Positions 11,570-19,617 of a stretch of DNA of 64,000 nucleotides are shown in pieces. The stretch lies in NCBI GenBank assembly GCA_043783625.1, contig JAYVZE010000024.1, positions 6,576 to 70,575 of the forward strand, given 5' to 3'. The notes beneath the pieces are model-generated. The model did no database searches and was not told the origin of the DNA. It saw nothing but the letters and a program-made list of their open reading frames with translations. Position 1 is the first letter of the stretch; each line of letters opens with the position of its first letter. The DNA comes from JAFDVL01 sp043783625. Its GTDB lineage: Bacteria > Acidobacteriota > Blastocatellia > RBC074. A program made the translations under genes and the position numbers.

Positions 11570-12235
11570 TCAACGCCGATACTCCTGCAACGCCTGTTGC
11601 CGAACCGCGTCGGTGTCATTTGGTTCGAGATACCGAACAATTCGCGCTGGATCGCCGACCACCACAGCATACGGCGGTACGTTTTCATAAATGATTGTTT
11701 TGCTGCCCACTACACAGCCGCGTCCCAACCGTACACCGGGTAAAATCACGGCATCGAATCCGACCCACGAATTATCCTCAAGAATTACCGGTTGTGGAGT
11801 CGTGACAGGCTGTAGGCGTCGCCACGGATCAGCCGCCGCCGCCTGTAGAACCTGCCGCCGCGCTGCTATTGCTGCTGTCTGCTCCGGCCATGTGTCAGTG
11901 ATGACAGAACCCCAGGCGAGCAGACAATGATTTCCGATTTCGATGCGGTCATTGCAGATTAGATAAGTGCCATTGAGGACGGTATAGGCTCCCACGCGCA
12001 CGCAACCCTGCGGGCCGACAATGAAGCCTGTCCGGTCATACGCGCCTGTCGCTTCCCCAATCACGATACCCGGCTGCTGTTCGGAAAAGCAGTGCGCAAA
12101 CCCATACGAAGTATCAATGTAAACATTCTCACCCAGTTCGACATTTGCTGGGAGACCAATGCTATACCAGTCATAATCCAGATGAAGGCGCCCACTGTTG
12201 ATTGTGCCAGGGCTAGTTGGGATATTTTCGTTCAT
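11570..12235 (-). CDS. Hexapeptide-repeat acyltransferase (long form)
   Basis: A 221-residue left-handed beta-helix protein. Hexapeptide turns are visible in VELGENVYIDTSY, VRVGAYTVLNGTYLICNDRIEIGNHCLLAWGSVITDTW and the C-terminal DNSWVGFDAVILPGVRLGRGCVVGSKTIIYENVPPYAVVVGDPARIVR. The last block is typical of the maltose/galactoside O-acetyltransferase group. It probably acetylates or acylates a sugar. Translation appears coupled to a nine-codon leader ORF (12232-12261) whose stop overlaps this ATG as ATGA. Confidence 0.78.
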   Translation of the reverse strand: MNENIPTSPGTINSGRLHLDYDWYSIGLPANVELGENVYIDTSYGFAHCFSEQQPGIVIGEATGAYDRTGFIVGPQGCVRVGAYTVLNGTYLICNDRIEIGNHCLLAWGSVITDTWPEQTAAIAARRQVLQAAAADPWRRLQPVTTPQPVILEDNSWVGFDAVILPGVRLGRGCVVGSKTIIYENVPPYAVVVGDPARIVRYLEPNDTDAVRQQALQEYRR

Positions 12236-12261
12236 TGCTTGTTGTCCAATATCGAAAGCAT
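12232..12261 (-). CDS. Nine-residue leader ORF, coupled to the acyltransferase
   Basis: On the minus strand a perfect AGGAGG (12270-12275) stands eight bases before an ATG that opens the peptide MLSILDNKQ. Its TGA overlaps the next gene's start as ATGA, in another frame. The AGGAGG is one arm of a short palindrome (CCTCC/GGAGG, 12270-12284), so the ribosome site can be hidden in a hairpin. The acyltransferase has no good ribosome site of its own, so re-initiation is plausible. Confidence 0.45.
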   Translation of the reverse strand: MLSILDNKQ

Positions 12262-12390
12262 GTCTTCAACCTCCTGACAGGAGGCTGTTACAGTTTCCTG
12301 CCACGACATAAAATGAGTATACCTCGGTAGGTTAGAACTCTTTTCCGCTAATCGCTTATTGCTCCATCTTTGGGGGAAGGTTTTGCTCAT

Positions 12391-12993
12391 CTATGATTCC
12401 ACTTCACGCGCTGGATTGCCACGCACTTCGACACCGGGCGGGACATCCCGCAGGACAACCGAGCCGGGCGCAATAATAGCTCCCGCTCCGATGTGTACTC
12501 CTTTGAGAATCGTAGCATTCCAGCCAATCCACACATCGTCCTCAATAATAACGGGACGAGTTTCAATGGCTGGGCGACGATGGCGTGCGCCGACAGGCGA
12601 AAGTGCCACGGTATCAGCCAGACGCGCAGCAGGTTCAAGAGGATGAAAGTCGGAATCTGCAATCGTCACTCCGCCTGCAATGAACACGTGTGAGCCGATG
12701 GAAATTCGTTCTGCCGCGACAAGGGAAGCATTGGCAATGTAACAGTAATCTCCAATTTCAATGAGTGCGTTTTCATCCGCCGCCAGCGAAGTGCGCCAAA
12801 TGGTGACGTGCCGACCAATGCGCAGTCCAATGGGGGCCTTCGCATAGAAATGCTTGAAGCAGAACGACGAATCAATCACTGAATTCGCACCGACTTCAAT
12901 GTTGCCGGGGATCCGACCGGGAAACCAATCTCCAGGGAGGGTGGTGTCAGGAAGGAGGGGATAAAACAATTGTGAGTTGTTGTTGGTTGTCAT
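12391..12993 (-). CDS. Hexapeptide-repeat acyltransferase (maltose O-acetyltransferase-like)
   Basis: A 200-residue left-handed beta-helix acyltransferase. Repeats run from IEVGANSVIDSSFCF through YIANASLVAAERISIGSHVFIAGGVTIADSDFHPL to the closing IEDDVWIGWNATILKGVHIGAGAIIAPGSVVLRDVPPGVEVRGNPAREV. The SDFHP histidine is at the position of the catalytic His in this family. It probably O- or N-acetylates a sugar of the operon's product. It lies 59 bases after the ketosynthase gene and 155 bases before the next acyltransferase. Confidence 0.82.
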   Translation of the reverse strand: MTTNNNSQLFYPLLPDTTLPGDWFPGRIPGNIEVGANSVIDSSFCFKHFYAKAPIGLRIGRHVTIWRTSLAADENALIEIGDYCYIANASLVAAERISIGSHVFIAGGVTIADSDFHPLEPAARLADTVALSPVGARHRRPAIETRPVIIEDDVWIGWNATILKGVHIGAGAIIAPGSVVLRDVPPGVEVRGNPAREVES

Positions 12994-13052
12994 CAGAGTT
13001 CGATTCCTTTTCTCTTGCGCGGTTAGGCATCAATCACAAACAGGTTGTTGGG

Positions 13053-14267
13053 TTAATTGGTCCAACGACGAAAAGCTAATACAGCATTCAGTCCGCCAAA
13101 GGCAAATGAATTTGAAAGAGCGTATTCAACGTCTGCGTCTCGCGCTATATTTGGAATGACATCCAGATCACATTGCGGATCGGGTTCGGTAAAATTCATA
13201 GTCGGAGGCAGGACGCTGTGTTGTAACGCCAGAATCGTTGCCACGGCTTCCAATGCGCCTGCCGCGCCCAGCGCATGCCCGTGCATGGATTTCGTTGAAC
13301 TGATTGCCAACTGGTTGGCGTGTGTCCCGAAAATAGCGCGAATGGCAGCTATCTCCATTGCATCGTTAGCCAATGTCCCGGTTCCATGCGCATTGATATA
13401 TCCCACCTGCTCCGGCGTAATTCCGGCATCTCGCAACGCGGCACGCATCGCCCGCGCAGCCCCTTCTGCCAGCGGTTGCGTTAAGTGGTGCGCATCCGCT
13501 GACATTCCAAATCCTACAATTTCTGCGTAAATGTGCGCCCCGCGCGCCTGCGCGGCTGTGAGCGGTTCAAGCACGATGGTGGCGCTGCCTTCGCCCAGAA
13601 TCATACCGCGCCGATCTTTTGAAAAGGGACGACAAACATCCGGCGCAACGACTCGTAGCGGCTCCCATTTTTTTAGATGCCCAAATGTGAAGGGAGATTC
13701 GCTGCCCCCTGTAATTGCCATTTCGACCATTCCTGATCGCACCATCAGAAACGCTTGCCCGATGGCGTGAGTTGAAGAAGCACAGGCAGTCGAAATCGTG
13801 TAGGTCGGGCCAGTCACGCCAAATTCCATTGAGATGTGGCTGGCCGCAGCATTGGTCATTGAGCGAGGGATAGACAGCGGATGTGCGCCTTTGCTCGGCG
13901 TGCTATAGACATTGCAAAAAGCCTGGTCTTCCGCAATCTTTCCACCCAGACATGATCCGGTGACAATCGCAGTTTGTTCGCGTAGTTCCGGCGTCCATTC
14001 CACGGTCGCATCGGCAATTGCTTCTCGCGTGGTGACGAGGGCAAGCTGTGCAAAACGATCCAGCAAATCGGCCTGTTTTTTGTCGAAATGCTCCGCTACC
14101 ACAAAGGAGTGGATTTCTGCGCCGTTTTGAAATCGGAGCCGCGTGCGGTCTACGCTTTCAATCGGGCGAATCCCTGAGCGTCCGGCACATAAAGCCTGCC
14201 AGAATTCAGATGTATTGCGCCCCACCGCAGAAATTGTTCCCAGTCCGGTAATTACCACTCGTTGCAT
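13053..14267 (-). CDS. Beta-ketoacyl-[ACP] synthase, FabF/KAS II-like
   Basis: 404 residues, the usual KAS II length. The thiolase-fold catalytic triad is visible: Cys in TACASSTHA (about residue 160), His in NAHGTGT (about 292) and His in MHGHALGAAGA (about 328). It condenses an acyl group with malonyl-ACP. Its ACP gene is nine bases upstream, with glycosyltransferase and acyltransferase genes around it. It therefore probably builds a dedicated acyl chain rather than serving housekeeping fatty acid synthesis. No ketoreductase or dehydratase is in the operon, so reduction would rely on the cell's own enzymes or not occur. Confidence 0.9.
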   Translation of the reverse strand: MQRVVITGLGTISAVGRNTSEFWQALCAGRSGIRPIESVDRTRLRFQNGAEIHSFVVAEHFDKKQADLLDRFAQLALVTTREAIADATVEWTPELREQTAIVTGSCLGGKIAEDQAFCNVYSTPSKGAHPLSIPRSMTNAAASHISMEFGVTGPTYTISTACASSTHAIGQAFLMVRSGMVEMAITGGSESPFTFGHLKKWEPLRVVAPDVCRPFSKDRRGMILGEGSATIVLEPLTAAQARGAHIYAEIVGFGMSADAHHLTQPLAEGAARAMRAALRDAGITPEQVGYINAHGTGTLANDAMEIAAIRAIFGTHANQLAISSTKSMHGHALGAAGALEAVATILALQHSVLPPTMNFTEPDPQCDLDVIPNIARDADVEYALSNSFAFGGLNAVLAFRRWTN

Positions 14268-14276
14268 GTTTGTTCC

Positions 14277-14540
14277 TTATCTGGTGGAGGACTGTGCCGC
14301 TTTGTCCGCCAAAATTTGTTGTAAGCTCTCAACCATTTGACCGACGCTGCTGATACTCACCGCTTCTTCATCAGGAACTATGATGTCGAATTCGTTTTCC
14401 AGCTCAGCAATCAGATTGAGCGCACTCAGAGAATCTACACCCAGGTCTTCAAATGAGGTGTCCAACGTAATCTCTGTCGGGGAAATTTGCTGCGACTCTG
14501 CCAGCCAGGAAATAATTTTTTGAGCAAGGACTTCAGACAT
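14277..14540 (-). CDS. Acyl carrier protein
   Basis: 87 residues from the ATG at 14540, which has AAGGAG directly upstream. The phosphopantetheine site is Ser37 in FEDLGVDSLSALNLIAELE. Acidic helix II (ENEFDIIVPDEEA) is typical of ACPs. An in-frame extension to 14618 lacks support. It is adjacent to the ketosynthase, so it is likely a pathway-specific carrier for the acyl chain used in this operon. Confidence 0.92.
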   Translation of the reverse strand: MSEVLAQKIISWLAESQQISPTEITLDTSFEDLGVDSLSALNLIAELENEFDIIVPDEEAVSISSVGQMVESLQQILADKAAQSSTR

Positions 14541-14559
14541 TTTAGGCTCCTTTTTTAAC

Positions 14560-15741
14560 TTATAATTGCGCCAGCAACTCAGTGAGAACACGATGACTGG
14601 CAAAATGCTCCGCCGCAATTTGGCGAGCCGCCTGTGCGTGATGCGGATATTCGGCTACGACCTGACGTAGCGCTACTGTGGCTTGTGCCTCATCTGTAAA
14701 GCTTAGCAGTCCGCTGCCAGTCGGCAAAAAACGCGACCACCCGGTTTCCTGCGTAATTACCGGACGCCCGGCAGCTAGATAACAAGCAGAGCGGCAAGAA
14801 AACCATCCGGTCCGCGCTTTGACATAAGTTTCCTTGGCAATCGAAAACTCGCCGCGCGAAGCCTGAATGAATTCTCGATACGTCTGCCAATTTGTCGCAC
14901 AATTGTTCGGATCAAGCACGTGCCAACCTGCGCGGCGGGCTTCGTCTGTTGGGAATGGTGCTCCGACTCCGCCTGTTTGTCCAACCGCAACCGCCAACGA
15001 AATTTCCGGCACTTGTTCCGGCAGCGAAAAGAACCGCTGGAATTCGACATCCTTCTGTCCCCACGTTTCGCCGTTGTACTGGAGCGGTGGAGCGGCTGTC
15101 CAGTTCATTACGGTCGTGAAAGCCCCGGTGGGCGGTGCTTCTGTGATCGGCCATAGCGAAAGACATATTGGCTGGCGTGTCGGACGCCAGTTGATCCCGC
15201 AATCCGGCAGGCGGCAATCATCTGCCCCGATGTTTTCACCGAAAGTAAAATGATGAGAATGCCCGTCCACTATTTCCCGCAAACCTGGTTTGCCCGGAGT
15301 AAACATTTGCTGTGAAAGGTACTGAATCTGTGTAAACATCGGGTCAGTATCAATCAGCACACGCACCGGAATCTGTTGATATTCATCCCGCAAATAGGTA
15401 GCGCATGAAATATTGACGAAGACATCCGCCGTACGACAGACTTCCTGTACCTGCTGTTGTGTCAGCCCGAAGCATTTTCCAGTCGCTTCATCACGGTAAG
15501 CCCAGTGTTCCGCCAGTCCGAACGCTTCCATGACCGTGCGCAGATGCGTCACATTGGCAGAAGCATCACCCCAGTCGCTACCTGCTGGTTGATAAATTGG
15601 CCAGAGCCGCGTGTCTTCAATGTAATAAACGTCGTGACCGAGTGCTGCGAATCCTATCGGGTATTGCACGTAATCCCAGGTCACACCACCCGCCGGAAGC
15701 AGCCCGATAAAACCTCCCACAATGATCCGCAATTTCTTCAT
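14560..15741 (-). CDS. Glycosyltransferase-like protein (paralogue B)
   Basis: A 393-residue paralogue of the 9466-10644 protein with the same N-terminal pattern (LRIIVGGFIGLLPAGGVTWDYVQYPIGFAALGHDVYYIED) and the same C-terminal block (TGWFSCRSACYLAAGRPVITQETGWSRFLPTG). The fold is probably GT-B. The two may act on successive sugars or two acceptors. It lies 19 bases before the ACP start and 24 bases after the GNAT-like gene. Donor and acceptor are unknown; family membership is inferred from fold-like motifs only. Confidence 0.65.
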   Translation of the reverse strand: MKKLRIIVGGFIGLLPAGGVTWDYVQYPIGFAALGHDVYYIEDTRLWPIYQPAGSDWGDASANVTHLRTVMEAFGLAEHWAYRDEATGKCFGLTQQQVQEVCRTADVFVNISCATYLRDEYQQIPVRVLIDTDPMFTQIQYLSQQMFTPGKPGLREIVDGHSHHFTFGENIGADDCRLPDCGINWRPTRQPICLSLWPITEAPPTGAFTTVMNWTAAPPLQYNGETWGQKDVEFQRFFSLPEQVPEISLAVAVGQTGGVGAPFPTDEARRAGWHVLDPNNCATNWQTYREFIQASRGEFSIAKETYVKARTGWFSCRSACYLAAGRPVITQETGWSRFLPTGSGLLSFTDEAQATVALRQVVAEYPHHAQAARQIAAEHFASHRVLTELLAQL

Positions 15742-15765
15742 CTACTACCTCTATCCACCATACGT

Positions 15766-16743
15766 TCAATCATTGGCGCTGACATACCACTTAGAGGGCA
15801 TGATGTCTTCCTTGGCTATCGCCGGATTGAGTAACTGAACTACCACCGGGAAATCATATTCATCACGCACATAACCGAGACTCCGCACTACTGGTTCCAT
15901 CACGGGTGTCACGAGTAGTGCCGCTTTGCGCAGGGGCTGTTCAGGAAGCGCGTTGAGCGCCTGTTCGTGCGCCAGATTGCTCACGGCGATTAGCGTTGCG
16001 CGCAATGCTTCGTCAGGATTGATCGCCATCACATCACAGATCAGCCACTGACGATCTCCTTTCCGGCGCGAAGCTACCAATCCGATTAATTCTCCTTGTT
16101 GTTCGACTCCTAGCACGATGTATTCACCTTTGCCGATTTTCCAGGGGAGATAACGCGAATCCCTTACCACCTGACAAGGATGAAACGTTGACCAGGCATT
16201 CCAGATCCGATCTATCCGCTCGTCATTTAATACCTGAAGTGGTGCGGCAACGCAGTCGGCGGGAAGTGGTAACGGCGCAGTGAGCGGCAGGTCAAGTCGC
16301 CATAAGGGATAAGTTCCGCCATAAAAATCAGGAAACATGCGAAAGAATCGCACCCAGCGCGGATCGGGAACCATATAGATCAATCCATCGCCGCGTTCTC
16401 GCAAGGCTGCCGCCGCATGTCGGTACATGGCAACCACTGGATGGCTTAGAGGGTTTGGGCTGCGAAATCGCAGCGATTTTGCTACGATTGGCGCCCCCGG
16501 ACGGAATGCGCGAAACTCACGACCATTGACTGACACTAACGATGGGACGAAGACAAATTCTCCGACAATCTGCTGGGTCTGCTCATCAACTGCTACCACG
16601 ATGACAGCTCCACCCAGCGGAGCGTCAATCACGTATTGCTGCCAAAGCTCTTGAGTCGGCAGTCCCCAGTTAGTGTTTTCTTCCCATAATTTTTGCAACG
16701 CAGGGAGGTCATCATCCTGGTGGAGTCTGTATGTGAGTGACAT
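15766..16743 (-). CDS. GNAT-like acyltransferase (paralogue A)
   Basis: 325 residues. The opening (LTYRLHQDDDLPALQKLWEENTNWG) and the strand pattern up to VVAVDEQTQQIVGEFVFVPS resemble the N-terminal half of GNAT N-acyltransferases. The second half (GEYIVLGVEQQGELIGLVASRR) may be a second GNAT-like unit. It is a paralogue of the next upstream gene (16755-17744). It probably transfers an acyl group from CoA or from the operon's ACP to an amino group of the product (inference). The spacing to its paralogue is 11 bases. Confidence 0.6.
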   Translation of the reverse strand: MSLTYRLHQDDDLPALQKLWEENTNWGLPTQELWQQYVIDAPLGGAVIVVAVDEQTQQIVGEFVFVPSLVSVNGREFRAFRPGAPIVAKSLRFRSPNPLSHPVVAMYRHAAAALRERGDGLIYMVPDPRWVRFFRMFPDFYGGTYPLWRLDLPLTAPLPLPADCVAAPLQVLNDERIDRIWNAWSTFHPCQVVRDSRYLPWKIGKGEYIVLGVEQQGELIGLVASRRKGDRQWLICDVMAINPDEALRATLIAVSNLAHEQALNALPEQPLRKAALLVTPVMEPVVRSLGYVRDEYDFPVVVQLLNPAIAKEDIMPSKWYVSAND

Positions 16744-16754
16744 AATAAGAGCCT

Positions 16755-17744
16755 TTAATCTCCTGGCATTAAATACCAGTTTTCTGGATTGATGGCTTCT
16801 GCGCTCAGACCGCCATTAGTGTCTGAATCACGCCAGACACAAACAAAAGCAAATTTGAAATCTATCGGCATAAAGCCTAGTGTCCGCAAGGCATCGCTCA
16901 AAAGTGGAGTCCTCAGTGCTTTGAGAACAGTCGGAATTTCTTGTTCTGTATTTCCCTGACGCCGCCCAACGTGATGGATCACCGTTGCCAGAACATCTGT
17001 TATTTGTGACGGATGATGTGCCAGGAAATCGACCAGCAGCCCAGTGTGCCGATTGATCGCAACATATCCCACCAGTGCATCATTACTTTGTTCATGCACC
17101 GCCAAAGTCAAATGCGCACCATTTCGATACTGTAACCAGGCGGGGCTGCGTTTTACCCCGCAATGAATCGGATAACTTGCCCGGGCGGTGTGCCAGAGCT
17201 TTTCGTACTCGCTCCCGAATCTTTCAACCGGGCGAGCAATAAACTTGTCCGATTGAACTGCCAGATCGCCCGGAGACAACGCCATACATTCATATTCTGC
17301 ACATTCAAAACGCGGTAGTCCAAAGCGGGGCAGCCATCTAAAAATGGGCAGCCAACCGTGTTCCGGCCATGAATAAATCACCTCGTATTGATGAGCTATT
17401 GCGGAGGTGATGGCAGTCAGGTAAAGATTTACAACCGGATGATCCGCCGCACGCAACGAATCTTGGCGCAAGTCCTTGCGCAGAATTGGTGCCGACAATC
17501 GTAGCGCCTTAACCTCTCGATTTTCAATTACCAGACGCGACGGCAGGAAGACTTCCTGTCCGGCAATTTCTCCTTCCTCATCTACCGCTACAACAATCAG
17601 CGCATCCCCGTATGGCGTGTGCTGATACCAACTCCGCCATTTTTCAGGTGTGAGCGTTCCCCATCCTGATTCTTTTTCCCAGAGCCGCAGCACGCCGGGT
17701 AAATCGCTGTCCTGAAAGAGGCGATAGGTAATGTTTTTAGACAT
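16755..17744 (-). CDS. GNAT-like acyltransferase (paralogue B)
   Basis: A 329-residue paralogue of the 15766-16743 product. It shares the start (ITYRLFQDSDLPGVLRLWEKESGWG), the block VVAVDEEGEIAGQEVFLPS and the closing ENWYLMPGD versus SKWYVSAND. A tandem duplicated acyltransferase pair suggests two acylation sites or two acyl donors. It lies 36 bases after the ABC transporter gene. Confidence 0.6.
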   Translation of the reverse strand: MSKNITYRLFQDSDLPGVLRLWEKESGWGTLTPEKWRSWYQHTPYGDALIVVAVDEEGEIAGQEVFLPSRLVIENREVKALRLSAPILRKDLRQDSLRAADHPVVNLYLTAITSAIAHQYEVIYSWPEHGWLPIFRWLPRFGLPRFECAEYECMALSPGDLAVQSDKFIARPVERFGSEYEKLWHTARASYPIHCGVKRSPAWLQYRNGAHLTLAVHEQSNDALVGYVAINRHTGLLVDFLAHHPSQITDVLATVIHHVGRRQGNTEQEIPTVLKALRTPLLSDALRTLGFMPIDFKFAFVCVWRDSDTNGGLSAEAINPENWYLMPGD

Positions 17745-17780
17745 CTGGTTCCTTCTTGCTGCCTTATGTCTCGTGCCGAT

Positions 17781-19601
17781 TTATAATGCCGCGATATGTT
17801 GGTGGCGATATAAGTGTGCGTAGACCTTATCTTCCACCAGTAACGATTCATGCGTGCCGCGCTCTACGATGAAGCCATTCTCAAGTGCCAGAATCAAATC
17901 GGCTCGCCGAATGGTAGAGAGGCGATGTGAGATAATGAAAGTCGTCCGCCCCGCCATTAACTGCGAAAGCGCGTCAAAAATTTTCCGTTCGGTGTGCGCG
18001 TCAAGTGCTGACGTTGGTTCATCCAAAATCAGAATCGGCGCGTCTTTCAGTAACGCCCGCGCAATCGCCAGACGCTGTCGTTCTCCACCGGAAAGCACAT
18101 CGGTGCGTTCACCTAGAATTGTGTCGTATCCCTGTGGCAAGCGTTCGATGAAATCGTGAGCCTGCGCAACCTGAGCGGCAGCGATAATTTCTTCCCGCGT
18201 TGCACCCGGACGCCCAAACGCGATATTTTCTGCCACGCTCATCGGAAACAAAAAAGATTCCTGTAACACCAGCGAAATATTTTCCCGTAGCCACGCCAAA
18301 GACAGATCGCGTACATCACAATTGTCTATCAGCACACGTCCCTGCCACGGATCGAAAAATCGCACGATCAACGATACCAGCGATGTCTTGCCTGCGCCTG
18401 TCGCTCCGACGATAGCAATGATTTGTCCGGGGCAGGCTTGAAATGAAACATTGCATAGTACGGGTGTTTCGACTTGCCCTTCAGCTCCCGTATCCGGCGA
18501 TTTTGCCCGATACCCAAACGTGACATTTTCAAATGTTACCTCGCCATGCGCTTTCTTATGAGGAATGATCGGCTGCGAACTTTCCTGCACGATTTCCTGC
18601 GAATCAATGATCTCGAACACCCGCCGTCCCCGCGCAACTACAGCAATTGCATATCCGACCGCCGCCGTCAGCGCATTGACCGGCCCGTACATCGCTGCCA
18701 AGTAACCGAGAAACACCAGCAAATCTCCGACTGTCAACCGGCCTTCCCGGACACGTCCGGCTCCCAGCCAGAGCAAGACGGCGGCAGCCACGGCGGTTAT
18801 CAGGGTCGTCAATTCCTTGTAGGCCGTCGAAACCACGTTAGCCGTGACATAAGCTTCCTCAAATTCGTAGGCGCGGTCATGAAATTTCTTCCGCACATAA
18901 GTTTCGCGGGCAAATCCCTGAATCAGACGAATGGCTGTCAAGCTTTGTTGCGCGAAGGCGGTGAGGCTACTCAACTTCTGTAATTGTGCCGTTGCCGTGC
19001 GATCCATTGGTTTGACAAACGCAATCAAAGCCAGGGCCAAGAGCGGAATTACCAGTAGCGCCACCAATGCCAGCGTGAAGTCCAGTTGCGCCATAATCGC
19101 AAACATTCCACCGAGGCAAAGCAAGGAGACGACAACAGGCAAAGCGACCTGTGCCACTGCAAAATAAACGACGAAGACATCTGCGCTCAGTCGTTGTAAC
19201 AAGTCGCCGATTTCGTGCCGACCATGCCAGGTCAGTGCGAGGCGTTGTAATTTGGCAAATAGCTCTCTTGAAAGATCGGAAACCAAAGCCTGTGCCACTT
19301 GCACTGTGGCTTTCATCAGCCCCCAGGTGAGCAACGCGCTGCCAGTCGCAATCAGAATTCCGCCCGTAACCGCCCAGAGCAATAATCCTTCTCGCGTGGC
19401 AGCACCCGGCAACATTGAACTTAACGCGCTCAACCAACCTGGTATTGGACGTTCCGGGTGGAGCGCATAATCCACCACGATCTTAATCGGCCAGGGACGA
19501 GCCATTTCAATGACAATGCCGAGCAGAGCCAACATGAAAACCATCCCCAATCGCAGTTTGTGTGGTCGCGCATACCGCAACAGACGAAGAAAAATTTGCA
19601 A
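17781..19601 (-). CDS. ABC exporter, fused permease and ATPase (MsbA-like)
   Basis: 606 residues. The N-terminal ~330 residues form a six-helix type IV exporter membrane domain. The C-terminal nucleotide-binding domain has Walker A GATGAGKTS (about residue 400), the signature LSGGERQRLAIARALL (about 500), Walker B LILDEPTSALD and the H-loop ISHRLSTI. Such half-transporters work as homodimers and flip lipids, glycolipids or peptides out of the cytoplasm. Being in the middle of the glycan operon, it probably exports the finished or lipid-linked product. Confidence 0.93.
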   Translation of the reverse strand: MQIFLRLLRYARPHKLRLGMVFMLALLGIVIEMARPWPIKIVVDYALHPERPIPGWLSALSSMLPGAATREGLLLWAVTGGILIATGSALLTWGLMKATVQVAQALVSDLSRELFAKLQRLALTWHGRHEIGDLLQRLSADVFVVYFAVAQVALPVVVSLLCLGGMFAIMAQLDFTLALVALLVIPLLALALIAFVKPMDRTATAQLQKLSSLTAFAQQSLTAIRLIQGFARETYVRKKFHDRAYEFEEAYVTANVVSTAYKELTTLITAVAAAVLLWLGAGRVREGRLTVGDLLVFLGYLAAMYGPVNALTAAVGYAIAVVARGRRVFEIIDSQEIVQESSQPIIPHKKAHGEVTFENVTFGYRAKSPDTGAEGQVETPVLCNVSFQACPGQIIAIVGATGAGKTSLVSLIVRFFDPWQGRVLIDNCDVRDLSLAWLRENISLVLQESFLFPMSVAENIAFGRPGATREEIIAAAQVAQAHDFIERLPQGYDTILGERTDVLSGGERQRLAIARALLKDAPILILDEPTSALDAHTERKIFDALSQLMAGRTTFIISHRLSTIRRADLILALENGFIVERGTHESLLVEDKVYAHLYRHQHIAAL

Positions 19602-19617
19602 GACTCAGGAACTCCTT

